From contig KN832558.1 in assembly GCA_000827205.1 (NCBI GenBank), forward strand, positions 1,654,884 to 1,718,883: DNA of 64,000 nucleotides, in the 5' to 3' direction. Below, piece after piece: positions 24,213 through 36,363 of the stretch (within the stretch, counting starts at the first letter, position 1; every line of letters starts with the position of its first letter). A model generated the notes under the pieces. The model was given only the letters and a program-made list of their open reading frames with translations. It was not told the DNA's origin and searched no databases. Source of the DNA: Plicaturopsis crispa FD-325 SS-3. Lineage: Eukaryota; Basidiomycota; Agaricomycetes; Amylocorticiales; Amylocorticiaceae. A program made the translations under genes and the position numbers.

Positions 24213-27200
24213 TTACTGAGTCTGGGGTTGTTGCGAACGCGTTGCCCAGTTAAACAGCTGCCGCATATCACTTGCGGGCGTTGAGTCGGCCGGCTGTTTG
24301 GGTTCGACCATAAGACTAGAAAAGGAGTTAGCGTATGAACGGGCTAGATCGATATGTGAAGCATACCTGCGGCGGTACAAATCATTGAGATCGCCGTGGT
24401 GCTTCGATTTTTCGAAGAGGACGTTGAGGTACTCCTGAACCTCAGGTATTGCCTTAAGATTGTAGGATACCTGGAATCGCTGCATGTCTACATAGCGCAG
24501 TTAGATAGGCGTTCAAGGTACTATATGTAGAGAACAGACGTACCCTGAACGATTCTGGCCAGTTTGTGGTACTTGTTGAAATTCAGCAATTTCTTGTCCG
24601 GAGCTATAGGAGAAGCTCGATGCGAAGGATTTCCTTCTCGACAGAATGTAACGTCCGTCAAGTAGAGGCCTGTTGCGACAAGCTCAACAGTTGCGCATTG
24701 AAGGATTCGATTGAAACTTACCTAGGAACGGTACAGCCGGGGGTGCCGTGTTACGGAGCTTCTGGCGATATTCACGGTAATTCCGACCATGGTCGGCCAG
24801 CCTTCTTAATGACTCGAGCTGCGACTTGTTCTTTTGAGGTAGACCCTGCCACGTTTGATGAAGCCGCGATATCGTTGAAGAATCCAATGCCGCAAGGATG
24901 GATCTAGGCGTGCTATAATTGTGCATGGAAGCACACCGCTGAACACACGCTGTGAGCAATGGAGGGGAGAAGAAAAAACATGGAGGGCTCACATCTGCGA
25001 CCTTGATGAAAAACTTGATCAATATCGTCCGCTTCTTCGTATCCTGCTCGTTCAGAATACTTTCCGCGACCCATCCAGTGATCACCGTACTCAGTGAGGT
25101 TACAGCTTTCACGTTAGGAGTCTTGGCACCCGCCTGGCCTGTCTCCATGACCTCGTCTGGCTGAATCGCGCAGTACAGCTTGGACTCCATGATACTCATT
25201 TGCCTCGCGAGCTCCAATGCGTCGAAGTCGGTTATCACGATAGAGGAAAAGTTGCGACTTCTCAGAGACGCCAAGAGGCTCTTGGTCATCATCGGTCGTG
25301 GAATTTCTGATGACGGGAGAGAAGGTGGGTTTATGGACATGCCAGGATCGCGTATCCGATCGCCCTTCGGGCTGACGGCGTTTTCGGGCGAGTGTATGCG
25401 CAAGTCAATGAGCTCCAATATCCTTTGCGAAGGTCCGGCGAAATATGGTGCCAATGCGTTGCGAGTGAAATCAGCGAGCATATCTAGCACAACGTCGTCG
25501 ACCGAGGGACGCCAGTACATCTCCAGCCATAACTTGATGAAATTCGAAACCCGAAGGCGGACAGGGATGCCTTTGCTGCGTTGCCAAAGTCGAATGTCCT
25601 CGTCGGTGCTATTTGACGGCGGAAGGATATTGTAACGGGTGATGATGGCACTGACAAGTTCGAACGGCGTCGAAAAGAGGCGGAATGTGAGGAAGAAGAC
25701 GGCGGAGAAAGCAGGATCGACAATACTGTCGTGGGGAGTCATCTTCTCGACTAAGACATCAAGGGTAGCACCAACGAGATGGCCCTCGCTATTGTAAGCA
25801 ACATCCTCTAGAGGGTAGTCATGCGAGAGCATATACGGCGTGCCATTCTTGTCGACAGGCTCGGGGGGAACCGACGGCAAGCGACCATTGTATATTTTTT
25901 CTTCAACTGACTTGGCCGACTGATGCGTCCGCATACTGCCTTCCCAGGTAGTCCTGTCATCGTCCGTGCGCTCCGTGCGCGCGAAGGAGGTAGGCGAAAG
26001 CTGGTCCGGTTCGATGAATTCGTTGCGGTCAATATGTAGCGGCGAAGGGAGGCGTTTTGTAGCTTCCGGCGATGAAGGAGAAGTATCCGGCGAGCCGATG
26101 GGAGACCTCGCGAAAACGTCGACAGGATGTCCGAAGGCCTCCCGAACGGTGATGTTGGGGATCCGACCAGATGACGGAGTCTGCGCCTGGATAGTCATAT
26201 CCTCATCATCATCTGGGGTACCAAAGCGGTACAAGTTCTGCAGGGCATGCATACTTGCAGCCTTCCCAAGGGGCGACTTGGAGAAATGGTTCGGCGTGAA
26301 GAGCTCGTTTCCAGAGTCCTTGATGGTGGGCAGATGGATGATGAACTGCTTCTCTCCTACAGAGCGATGCAAGCACATCTTCACAGAGGCGACGCAGTCG
26401 GCCCCGGCCTTCAGTGCACCTGTCGCTGACCGCAAGAGTGTCGTCTTCTCCTCTTCCTCCGTCATCATTGGAGGAAGCTGGATAGTGAGCAAGCGCACGG
26501 ACTCCGCAAGGGAGCTCGTTACGTTGTACAGCCCCTCCTTGGCAGCGCGCAAGCTCCCGATCCTCTGCGCTGGCACATCTGGGTGATGCATGACGGCCTC
26601 CACGATGGTGAGCAGTTTGCAGACCATCTCAACTACCTCGCGCACGAGATCGTACATGTGACCCGTACTGGAGGCATGCGACGACCGCGAATGTGAATGG
26701 GCGTGGCCGATGAATGCAGCGATAGTGGATAGGTAGTTGTCGTGTGTATGCCTGAGTGCCTCCATAACTTGGGCAGTACTCGAGGGACCGGCGGGAAATG
26801 CCGGGGAGGCAGGCGTCCCCACCGATGATGCCGATGAAAACGAGGACGATGAAGAGGTGCTGCTAACGGAGAGCATGCCTTGTCTGTGGCCCATCGAGGA
26901 TTCCTTGGGAATGTACTGGTCCAGTTTCGAGCGTGCAACGACGGACCGGTGCGGGAGGAGCGGCGCCGAATCATCGCCAGCAGTGATCCTGCGCTGACTT
27001 TTAAGGTCTCCCAAACTCTTCGCACGCATCGCGGATCCTGGTGTGGACGGTCGGTTCCGCACGGGTGTTTTCTGGTTGTATGCATTCCGTTGCATGCGAA
27101 AGGCCTCATCTCCTTGATATGGCGTGGGCGTCATATCCTGACGCTGGAAGTCACTGCCATCTCGATACCATCCGTTGCCTGCTGCAGCGTTCAGTACGAC

Positions 27201-28350
27201 TCCCGGCTGTTTCTTTTCCGGTAGATCAACACCACATTGCACAGCGACCGCTAGAAATCGCCGGACATGGGCGAATACCTGCCCGCCCATGCGTAGCATC
27301 ATCTCGACCTCCGTTTCGCGTTGGTCTTCATTGTCCATTTCCTCCGAAGCTTTTTTGGCCTGTGCGACCAAGGATGCAAGGACGGACAAAATCCGCTTTC
27401 GTTCTTGAGAGAGAATGGGATGTTGTTTGAGCACAGGGGATTCCCGGGGAAGGCATTCGGTCGCCGAGAGCACGGAGCGGACGCATGATATTATACAAGC
27501 CGTCGATGGCTGGAAGTGCGCTATTCGGTTCGTTCGGACTGCGTTTTGCAAAAGCGACAGTCCGTGAAGTAGGGGAACCATAAGCGGGGGACAGTATGTA
27601 TCGATATCGGAGCCAAGTGCATCCGTCACACTTGGACGGTGATCGTGGCGCACATAGCCGTTATGACCTGTTGGTGAGGGGGTCCTGGGCCATGTCGGCG
27701 CAGACGCCGTAGAAACGGTATGTGCATGTCGCTGTCGCTGTAATCATAAGATGTCGACGATGAACATACGTATGCAATAAACAGGATACAACACCCACGG
27801 GTACACGCGTCGTATCTTCCTCTGCCGACGTATTCATGTCCGCATTCACATAATTACTAGGGAACCAGCCTCTCCGTCCCTCCAGCTCACCATCCCACCA
27901 GCCACTGGAATCCCGATTTAGGACATGTATAACCTGCCCAGCACGGAAGGCAAGACATGTCGCGCTCGCTTGGTCAGGCGAGTAGTCGTGCATTGCGAGT
28001 ACATACTCCGATCCCAGCCGTACGGTCTCGTCCACGTTCGGAGTTGAGGGACTCGTCATTGGGGAGGATCGTCTGCCTGCATCGGCAGATGTGGAAGCGC
28101 CGACGTTCGAAAGTGGGAGGGATACCGAGGAGCCGTTCGCAGACGAGGGGGCGGGAGAGACGATGGAAAGGGTAGAGGTGGACGAGGCAGTAGACCCACT
28201 GCGTAGTCTGCGACCGGCGGCATTGGTAGAGAATGGAGAAGGAGAGCGTTGTGATGGCGCTGTGGTCCGACTTCTCGGAACTTTCCCTGACGAAGGCCCA
28301 GCGAAAGCATCGACAGATGTGTCGATATACAACTGCTGAGACGAGTACAT
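24213..28350 (-). CDS. Ras guanine nucleotide exchange factor, Cdc25 type, with SH3 domain
   Basis: It activates Ras-family GTPases by promoting GDP release. From the ATG at 28350 there is a Ser/Pro-rich start. Next is an SH3 domain: YVLAMHDYSPDQ, LAFRAGQVIHVL, SGWWDGELEGRRGWFPSNYV. A long regulatory middle follows, then RasGEF_N (GHLVGATLDVLVEKMTPHDS to FFLTFRLFSTPFELV) and the catalytic CDC25 domain. In the last region, VITDFDALELARQMSIMESK, RCASMHNYSTPRSILAALDS, LYLTDVTFCREGNPSH and KLLNFNKYHKLARIV are all present. Introns lie near 27780, 24970, 24690, 24510 and 24340. The frame stays open 5' of the ATG through non-ATG codons, so an extra first exon is possible. Architecture matches yeast Cdc25/Sdc25-type proteins (SH3, REM, CDC25). 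Confidence 0.9.
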
Positions 28351-29633
28351 TGTTTGTCCAATAGGGGGGAAGTGCACTGAATTATGGGTAAGGTGAGAGG
28401 GTGCAGGTTGCACGCTCGGTGAGGGCCGAATGTTTGGGCGGGTGTAGACGAGAACTTTGAGCGGATGAGATGCATGCGCCACAATACGGGGATTTCAATT
28501 GCGACGTACAGAAGATGACCACGGACTCGCAAGCGGAATCTCAGAGGTTCGTGCCGACCTCAGGTCTAAACGTTAAGCACGTTGATCCCCGGCAGAACGC
28601 GTCCGTCGCGTGCGCAGGATATGGCAGAGAGGTACCACGATCGAGTGAAAGTATATGGGACGTGTGCGCGCGTAATGGCTAGTGTGTTCTGTCGTGTTCG
28701 TGGGGCTAGAGTACAGGTTTGCCGGTATAGACACGGCACCGGTGTTTTTGGTGTAACGCACGCGACAAGGTTACAGTGGATATAGCAGCTACAGATGTAG
28801 GCTCGGTCGTCGTTGTCGTCGTCGTTGGGGCCGCCGCCGTCGTGGTCGTGGTCAGGAGCAAAGGGTAACGCAGCAAAAGCGAACCGAGCGAGATAGAAAC
28901 AGGTCAAGGAGAAGGAGAAACCGCATAAACCGACAGATTCTGCAGATGAAAACTACTTCGGTCCCATATTTCAACATACCCTAACATGCGCAAATACCTT
29001 CTGCACCGGGTTCCGACAGGGTTCCGACGCAGGCCACGAGGCTCGCAAACTGCGGTGACCTGACACTGGATGGCTTTCGACTCGTCGGATGTTGCTTTTC
29101 CTGCACTTGTGTCGCTCGCTGTAGGTACGGTACTATGGCGGCAATGCCTATCTCTTATTGGACACAGCGCGTATGCTCTCACGGAACCGCAGTTCACCTT
29201 CTCAAGAAGGTATCCGATGCTCGCTACGATGCTACCGGAAACCACGCCCTTCCTCCTGTATGCTGTATGCGCAGAGGAAAGTGCCAGTCATCCGTCCGAT
29301 TGCATGGGCGTTTATTAGGAATCAGGAAAGTAATGTTTGCAGGACTATGGACGTCGTAGCCAACATCCAGTGCGCGGTCTCGCCCTCTCCATGATCGCTG
29401 GTAAGTTCTGACTCCTATAACTAGCCGTCGACGACGCATTGAGATACAGGTCTTCTTTGGATTATATCAGCTACAGGGGGACATGAGTAGCTCTAACTAG
29501 TAGCGTGCACCGCGCGCATCCGCGATGGGTCTTTGAACAGAAGGGCCGGAAGTAAATGGCTAATCTTTGAAGTGAGACCCTCGTGGTTATTTAAACAACT
29601 CCAGTGCATCCACTGACACGCACACTACTACAG
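28351..29633. other. Intergenic region, no supported gene
   Basis: 1.28 kb divergent region between the RasGEF and the small membrane-protein gene. A frame near 29070-29318 (starting MAFDSSDVAFPALVSL) has a hydrophobic stretch, but nothing else supports it. There is a TATTTAAA box at the right end (29588-29595). Confidence 0.4.
29588..29595 (+). promoter_or_regulatory. TATA-like box
   Basis: TATTTAAA lies 46 bases upstream of the ATG at 29634. The position fits a core promoter of the small membrane-protein gene, with a very short 5' UTR. Confidence 0.35.
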
Positions 29634-30091
29634 ATGACCTTCAACATGCCAACCCCTCCGCTTATTGCACCGATAAAAATGCACGCAGAATTCAAGTGGA
29701 TGGATTCCGATACCACGGCGACCCCAGAAATCGATGACTTGACGTTGTCCAAGGTGATTTCCACTCCCTACCCTTCTTCTTGTGGCGAGCATTTACCAAT
29801 CGTCTCCTATGTGATTTTCTGCAGGGCGTAGCGATCTGGCTCGGGATAATGGGAGCCATGATCTTGACGAGCGTGATATGCGCGCTCTGGAGGTGAGCCG
29901 CGGCGGTCATAGAAGTGTCCTTGAGTCTTTGCTAATGATCTGCCTGCAACTGTAGAACAAGCAAGCATGGGAAATATCGTGCAGACCGTCCAATCTTCCT
30001 CCGAAACCAGTATGGCGAACGCTGGGATACCCCGTCAAAATCGGATTCGAAGGCGCTGCTTGCGGAGCCTCATGCGTACAGGAACGATTAA
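29634..30091 (+). CDS. Predicted small single-pass membrane protein, 107 aa, three exons
   Basis: Three exons, 29634-29753, 29825-29892 and 29956-30091, join in one frame across two GT-AG introns (gtgatt...tgcag and gtgagc...tgtag). The product has an acidic N-terminal part of 40 residues (KWMDSDTTATPEIDD). A membrane segment at residues 41-62 (GVAIWLGIMGAMILTSVICALW) falls exactly on exon 2. A basic tail of about 45 residues follows (TSKHGKYRADRPIFLRNQYG). I recognise no family. A hydrophobic helix coinciding with one exon, with charged flanks following the positive-inside rule, argues that it is real. The topology would put the tail in the cytosol. No transcript evidence is available. Confidence 0.6.
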
Positions 30092-30910
30092 TCGCTCGCT
30101 CACGACGACATTCCTGTTCGTGTGGCTTCCTACAAAAGATCGGGCACTATCGCAGATAATTGACATATGTCCTCCTTCCGTCCCCTCCGAGTGGTGCGGG
30201 TCCTGTCCGATATATCATTGACACCAACCATTGAACCAATGTCAATAATTGATACCTCTCATGACTTTCCTAATCTTGCAACTCGCCGATTGAACTAAGT
30301 TCTACCTACGGATCTTCATCCGTTCGTACGGCTCCCTCTGACCCCTTACGATGTTACTCTTGAGTAGCACGACAACAGTACGATAAGTTGTGAATCATTT
30401 CGATAGACCACTCGTATACACAGGCTGTCAGATATAAGGTTTACCGTTGCGAATCGTGCCTGCTGATGTACATGTGCCTGGCCGCCGCAATAAGCTGGTC
30501 AGCCTGATCCCGGATAAACACGCGGCGGAAACGTAAAGCCCAATAGCGCCCGTGCGTTATTTGCGGGGAAAGCCACCCATGCGCTGTATACATGCCCGAA
30601 CAATATTTGGTCCATGTCAGGAGGTCGTGCTTTACCGTCGTATGCGTGAAAAATGGACATGTGAGTACGCAGAGTATGGAACAGGCGTTTGGTGGCGTCC
30701 CGCTCACGAACTTGGAAGGAGCAGCTTGTGATTCAGAAATCACTGCGATCTACTTAGCGGATGGGAGAGTGGATGAACCAGGGCCCGCAATTATTTAGTG
30801 TGTCCTTAGCATGCGAAGGCTGTGTCCCTGCAGAGCAACTCTTTTTTCTGCTTCCAACATCTCTCGTTTCTCGTTCTCTTTCCCTGCGTTTGGTGCGCGC
30901 ACAGCCGACG
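30092..30910. other. Intergenic region
   Basis: About 820 bases. A minus-strand frame at 30441-30743 is open for about 100 codons but has no recognisable motif. The right end should carry the promoter of the methyltransferase gene. Confidence 0.4.
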
Positions 30911-33900
30911 ATGCTGAATCCACATCCTGTTCGTTTGCGAAAGTCGTCTTCTGCGACCCCGCCGACTTCTTCGCAAAAATCGCGGCCACGGGCGCACTCG
31001 AACGCTACCGCCCCCTCTCGAATAACCCAAACGCACGAGAGCTTACAGTCAGAGCAGTATCTGGGCCCCTCTGAGCTCTATGCCCAATTCCCTGGTCCGC
31101 CGCAGGCCTCGCCTACGAAGGAAGCCCCTCCGCAGGCCTCCTCGAGTGCTACGCGTTCTCCTCCTCCCACTCGCCCGATGAAAAACCGCGAAAAACAGCC
31201 CCAGGGGGAGTATTCAGGACCTTCTGAACAGTATGCTCAGTTCCCCGGTCCACGAGAGACTTCGAAATTCAAAGCGCACACTTCGAAAAGTGCCAAATCT
31301 CGCCCGACCTCTACTCACCTAACCCCTGAGCTACCCATCCGGCGCCCCATGTCACCCCCTGCACGGCCAGGGCAATACATGGGGCCCTCCGAACTGTACG
31401 CCCAATTTCCCGACCCACCATCTACACCCGCACCCTCGACGCCCATACCATCAGCGTCAGTACCTCCTAAGATACCCCCTCGTAACCCTGCTCGGAACTC
31501 CGATTCTAAGCCACCACGCCAACCGAAATCATCCAAGCGCCCATCCACGGCGACAGGCGTATCCCCATTCCGATCTAAGTCCCTGGCTGTCCAACCAGAC
31601 AAGTCTGAAACCGCGTCTTTGCATTCGGCGCATAACGTTTGGGATACACTCTTGCAGAGACGACGGAGTACTGACGGACATGCTGGAAAGGACGCGTCCG
31701 CACGCCCGCCCATGTCTCCCGTACGCGAGAAGAAGCGCGCTTCGACATTGGACTATGTCTCAGACATTCCCATCCCCACCGCGATGGGCCATTCCGTAGC
31801 CTGGAGCGCCAATCTATCATTTCCTGCGCAACGATCCCCTACCACTGCCTCTCGTACATTAGCTTCCAACCATACTTCTACGTCGGGGTTACATAGTCCG
31901 CGGTCAACCACTGCAACTCCAAACTCCCCACGTTCGGCTTCTGCACAGAGGTCGTCGATGAAAGTATCGGCAACGAAGCCCATTGCACCCAGCGTCCGGA
32001 AAGCGTTGCAGGCTGCACCAAAAGCGCGTTCGCAGAGCAACAAGTTCTCTACGCTGGACCAAACAATCCTTGCGGAGCTACGACGCACACTAGAAGCGCG
32101 TGCGTCGCAATTCGTCTTGAAAGGTACAGTTTTTCATCCACATTTTTTTTCGTTTCCCGAGCTACGCTGTCGCATTTGACACCTCCGTATCTCCAAGCAT
32201 TGTCCCTTTTCTGACTCTCGAAACGTAGGGCCCCCTTCCCAGCAGCAGAAACATCATCCCTACAAAACTGGTGAGGTCCCCTATCCCAGGAGCTACTCGC
32301 GGGAGGCCGTAGATTTGTACGTGTGCATATTTTCCGATATACAGCCACAATACTTACGCGGACACAGAGATGTTTGGGAGACCGTATTTTGCCGGCAGCT
32401 CTGCGGTAGTCCAACGTGGCACGTCTTCGAAGAGGGCGAGACGCCGAAACGAGTGTGAGTCCATTGTTTCTATCTTTTGACCAAAATGCCCGGTCATTTG
32501 AGACCGAGTCGACTCTATATGTCTGGATTGGCCTACGCTCGGAGAAGCATGCCCTACTCCGACACTTTTTACGAACTTTTATGCGCTCTTCTGGTGCTCG
32601 AGCGCTTAGCTGACACACTCATCTATGATTCTCCGCTCATTTTAGACTGGACATCGGCTGCGGTAAGGTTAACAGAGGGAGAATCTATACGCATTGAGCT
32701 GACATTCTACGCAGGTACGGGCGCGTGGATATTGGACTGTGCACGAATGTGGAAGGTGCGTGCTGGAATTCAGTCCGATGTTTTTGCATCTACCGAGGTT
32801 CTCACACCTGTCTTTCACACGTAGGACGCGCATTTCGTCGGGCTGGACATTGTGCCGCTCCATTCAGACCTGCGGCAGGTCGGGTCGGCAGACTTGGCGG
32901 CGCGGGTCACTTGGGTTCAGGATAACTTGTGCGTTTCTTTTCAGTCCCATGTGGTTATACGTGCTAAGCAGTAAAATAGTCTGGAGCGTCTTCCATTCCC
33001 AAACGAAGAGTTCGATTTCGTGTGAGTCGGTCCATTGTCAAGTCTTTGGATGTGCTTTTACACTCATCCGACATGAAAAGGCACATCAAACGCATTGCGC
33101 GCGGTGTCCCAGAGGACAAGTGGGATGGGCTACTCGAAGAGATAACCAGGGTAATGCGCCCCGGCGCTGCATTTGAGGTGCGTCTCTAACCTGTTTGTCT
33201 CTATTCAGAGGAGAGTGGACCTCCTTCCACGTGCGAACGATGGATTGGGCACTTCAGCGCCCCTCCGATCACGTTCGCGGCCTTCAATTTAGGCTCTTCA
33301 CACATACCAGACGTACCGCTGTTCTTCCCTCGCCTTCTGTTCGTGCACTATTTCCGTCACTTTCGTCTCTGGGGTATACCACATACGACCCCGGAGGATG
33401 AACGGCTTTTTTATTTGTCTTCGTCACCTAACTCACGCCATGCATCCTCGACTCTGATGTGTGCCTTTCTTTCCTTTCGCAGATGATCGAAGAAGACTTG
33501 GATTTTCCTGGAAAATCGCCTAGCACTGACGAAGATGCCGATGGGCACTCTGACCCAGAAACGGATCTCGAGACCAAGGCCGACACGGACACGATGGCCT
33601 CTCATTCTCCTGGGCTTTCCTACTCACGACCTCGGGCATCATCTCCGTCTCCGCCATTCTCGTATTCCGATGCTGACGAGTCCGATCTTGAGCTTAACCC
33701 CAGCCCAAATCGCCACTTCTCAGAGAATGCTAGCCCGGACGATGTTTCTCGTACAGATTTTCCGCCGACTCCCCCACGGTCTCTCTCACCTTCGCCGCCC
33801 TCAGCCCCGTCCCCGCAGCCGATGGCCATCGAAGACGTTGATCAGATGTCAACTATAGCTGAAACAGGCGATGATAGCCAGCAACACACGCCACGCAGGC

Positions 33901-35717
33901 CGCTGACCCCGAAAAACGAACCACAGTTTGACGGTAGCTCTGAGGGGGGTTCTTCACGAGAGCCTCCACCCCGTCCAATGGCACCGGAGCCGACGACACC
34001 CAAGTCTGGACGGCCGACCTCGTTACGAATCCAGACGCAACCCTCACAGCCCCAGTGGCTCACCAATGTGGGCAGAGGTCTCCCGAATACATCACCGCAG
34101 TCGATGCAGCGTCCGCGTGCGTCTACGTCAAGCTCCCAGCTCAGCAGTGACAGCGCTTCTATGTTACCTAGCTCGTCGGTGGCACAAAAACTTTACGCGC
34201 TTTCTCCGACGGCATCCCGGCCCTCTTTGACCTCACCGTCTCGTCCCCCAGTGCTGCGCTCACGATCCCACTCCCATGCGCAGCTACTGCAGACGCAGAC
34301 GCAACGTCACGCTCCCGATCTCTCCTTGTCCACAACAGCATTCTCCCCGACAACTGTTGATTTTGCCCCGCTATCTAAATCCACTTCCCTCGGAGCCACT
34401 GGCCTCACAACACCTTTTCTTTTACGACCCGTTGGGAAGCAGCCACGCAATCCCCGGGATCATGCGCTTCTTGAACTGATTTATGTTGAGATGCATGCCG
34501 CCCGTTTCATCAACCTCGCACCACTGTCCTTACTCGCCAACTCGCTGAGTACTTATTTCAAAGGTGCAGAATGTTTTGATGTTACCAGTCTTGCTAATAT
34601 TGACGAGAACGTATTCAGATGTTCGTACCCACCCACCGCTTGTGCTCACATTCCCTCCCCTGCCCCATAAGTGCTCCACTGCAGAACAGCAGCGTTACTC
34701 GTGGCCTTCATCTTCTTCCAGTGACCCTCCCTCGGATCTCGACGAATTCATGAACACCCCCCGCGCTGCAGATACTCCTCGAACAAATTCCTCAGACTCA
34801 ATGCCTAAGGACAATGGTAGCAACGACGCCGCAGAGAAATCACACTTCGTCTCGCTGGAGGGACTCCTTCTTGGCGCGTCTCCATACGTGTCTCTGGATA
34901 CGTCCCGCATGTCTGCTCTGTCTCCCTCTGCGCGCCCTCTTCCCAGCGTAGCCATGGTCACTGAGCCACAGTCTGGCATGGATGTAACTTCTGCCGACCA
35001 CTCTGCGCTCTCCGCATTGAAGATGCGTCTGCCGAATACCAAACTGAACTTCGACCTTCGCACATTGAATTTACATCTAGCGGTGCGTGCGTCAGAGGTG
35101 GTCGCATGCGCCGAGTCTATGTGGGAATGGGTTCTTGAATATCAAGCGCAGGAACGTCGGCATCATAGCGGTCAATCAGGGGATCCGTTGAAGGCGGAGA
35201 TTGCATCGATGACAAGGACAGAGTTCGACTCCCTCGTCACCCGGTTTGACCTGTTCGTGTTTCCTATCATCTCTATTCGTGCCTTTCTGACCGGTGTGAC
35301 AGTGATATGAGGGACCACATGGGGCTTGGGTCCGCAATTGAAAACCGTTCTGGTTGGAGCATTTCTCCATCCGCGAAGACGCAGGACCGGAAAACCTTCG
35401 ATAATGACTGCGCTAAATGGGCTCAACATGTGCGCGACAAACATCGTGCAGATGCGTACCGCCACCCCTATCGTCATACTAGTGACAGAAGCGGCCCAGA
35501 GCTATCGGGTAGCACAAGAAATGCGACTGCAATATCTCCGACATCTATCAGAAGCGCATCTACAAAAACCTCTACTCGTCATCGTCGGGCCAAAACAGAG
35601 TCGCAGATGCTCACTCCCGAGCCATCAATTTCTGGCGAGGCGTCTTCCATCGCAATGCCCTCACCATCACGAAGGCTATGCCGTACTATGCGTGTATTTG
35701 TTGCCTGGAAGGCTTGA
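30911..35717 (+). CDS. SAM-dependent methyltransferase with long disordered extensions
   Basis: A class I methyltransferase spread over many exons. The N-terminal 400 residues are disordered and Ser/Pro-rich, with three copies of a GPSExYAQFP motif. The catalytic fold begins around SREAVDL-DVWETVFCRQLCGSP (exons 32229-32316 and 32368-32454). SAM-binding motif I, VLDIGCGTGAWILDCAR, is split over three exons, the middle one only 17 bases (32646-32662). Motif II follows (HFVGLDIVPLHSDL, exon from 32825), then LERLPFPNEEFDF and HIKRIARGVPEDKWDGLLEEITRVMRPGAAFE. A long disordered insert after MIEEDLDFPG interrupts the fold. A later part (HALLELIYVEMHAARFINLAPL and the 35 kb exons) probably completes it. 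The stop is at 35715-35717. The substrate is unknown. The layout resembles fungal methyltransferases of the LaeA-like fold, but I do not assign that role. Confidence 0.8.
31055..31417 (+). repeat. Three protein-level repeats, GPSE-x-YAQFP
   Basis: Within the methyltransferase N-terminus a 15-residue unit recurs at 31055-31099 (QYLGPSELYAQFPGP), 31208-31252 (EYSGPSEQYAQFPGP) and 31373-31417 (QYMGPSELYAQFPDP). The sequence between copies is not conserved, and codons for the same residues differ between copies. The repeat therefore looks selected at the protein level, not like a recent DNA duplication. Confidence 0.85.
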
Positions 35718-36363
35718 TTCTTGCTCGAGCTACGGAATGCGCCGGGACTCCGCCCACTTTCGCATCATGTTCTCCTCCCAGGGCATCCACTCCGCCCTAG
35801 GTATCGCCCATGCAATAACTTTATTATTCCGAACGGATATGGATCGGACTACCTCTGTAATTTTATTTGTCTTTTTATGAATGTCACTGCCTGTAGTCGT
35901 GCTGAAGCCTTGTACTTATGCTTTCATTATCCCGATTCACCACGTTTTGTATTACTAGTCGAAAAATGGATGCTCAGCCCTTGATGAGCGGTGGCGTATC
36001 CCTGGTACTTGCAGGGTACTTGTATCTGGTATCAGCTCTGATCAGTGTATAATCGCTGGTGCCTCCGGAGTACATGCGACAGTTAACGCGTAACATGGCT
36101 GATACTCATGAGTAGTAGATGCACATAATATATGACATTCTACGGATATTTCCCCACCACTTCATACTTGGTTTTCCACAGCTTTCACACCAATGCCAGT
36201 GCCCGGTAGATTATGGAGTTCTGTTCAAGAGCAGAAGACGAACTAGTGTGTAGTAATTTCTCTTCGCAGCATGAAGGGATTGGCAGAAAAGCAGGACTGG
36301 CAACAATGACTGTGTTGAGTGTCATAGAGTCAGGGAAGAAATAGACTTGACTTACTGGACTGA
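35718..36363. other. Convergent 3' intergenic region
   Basis: About 650 bases between the stops of the methyltransferase and F-box genes. Sequence is AT-richer and holds probable 3' UTRs. I see no gene. Confidence 0.4.
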
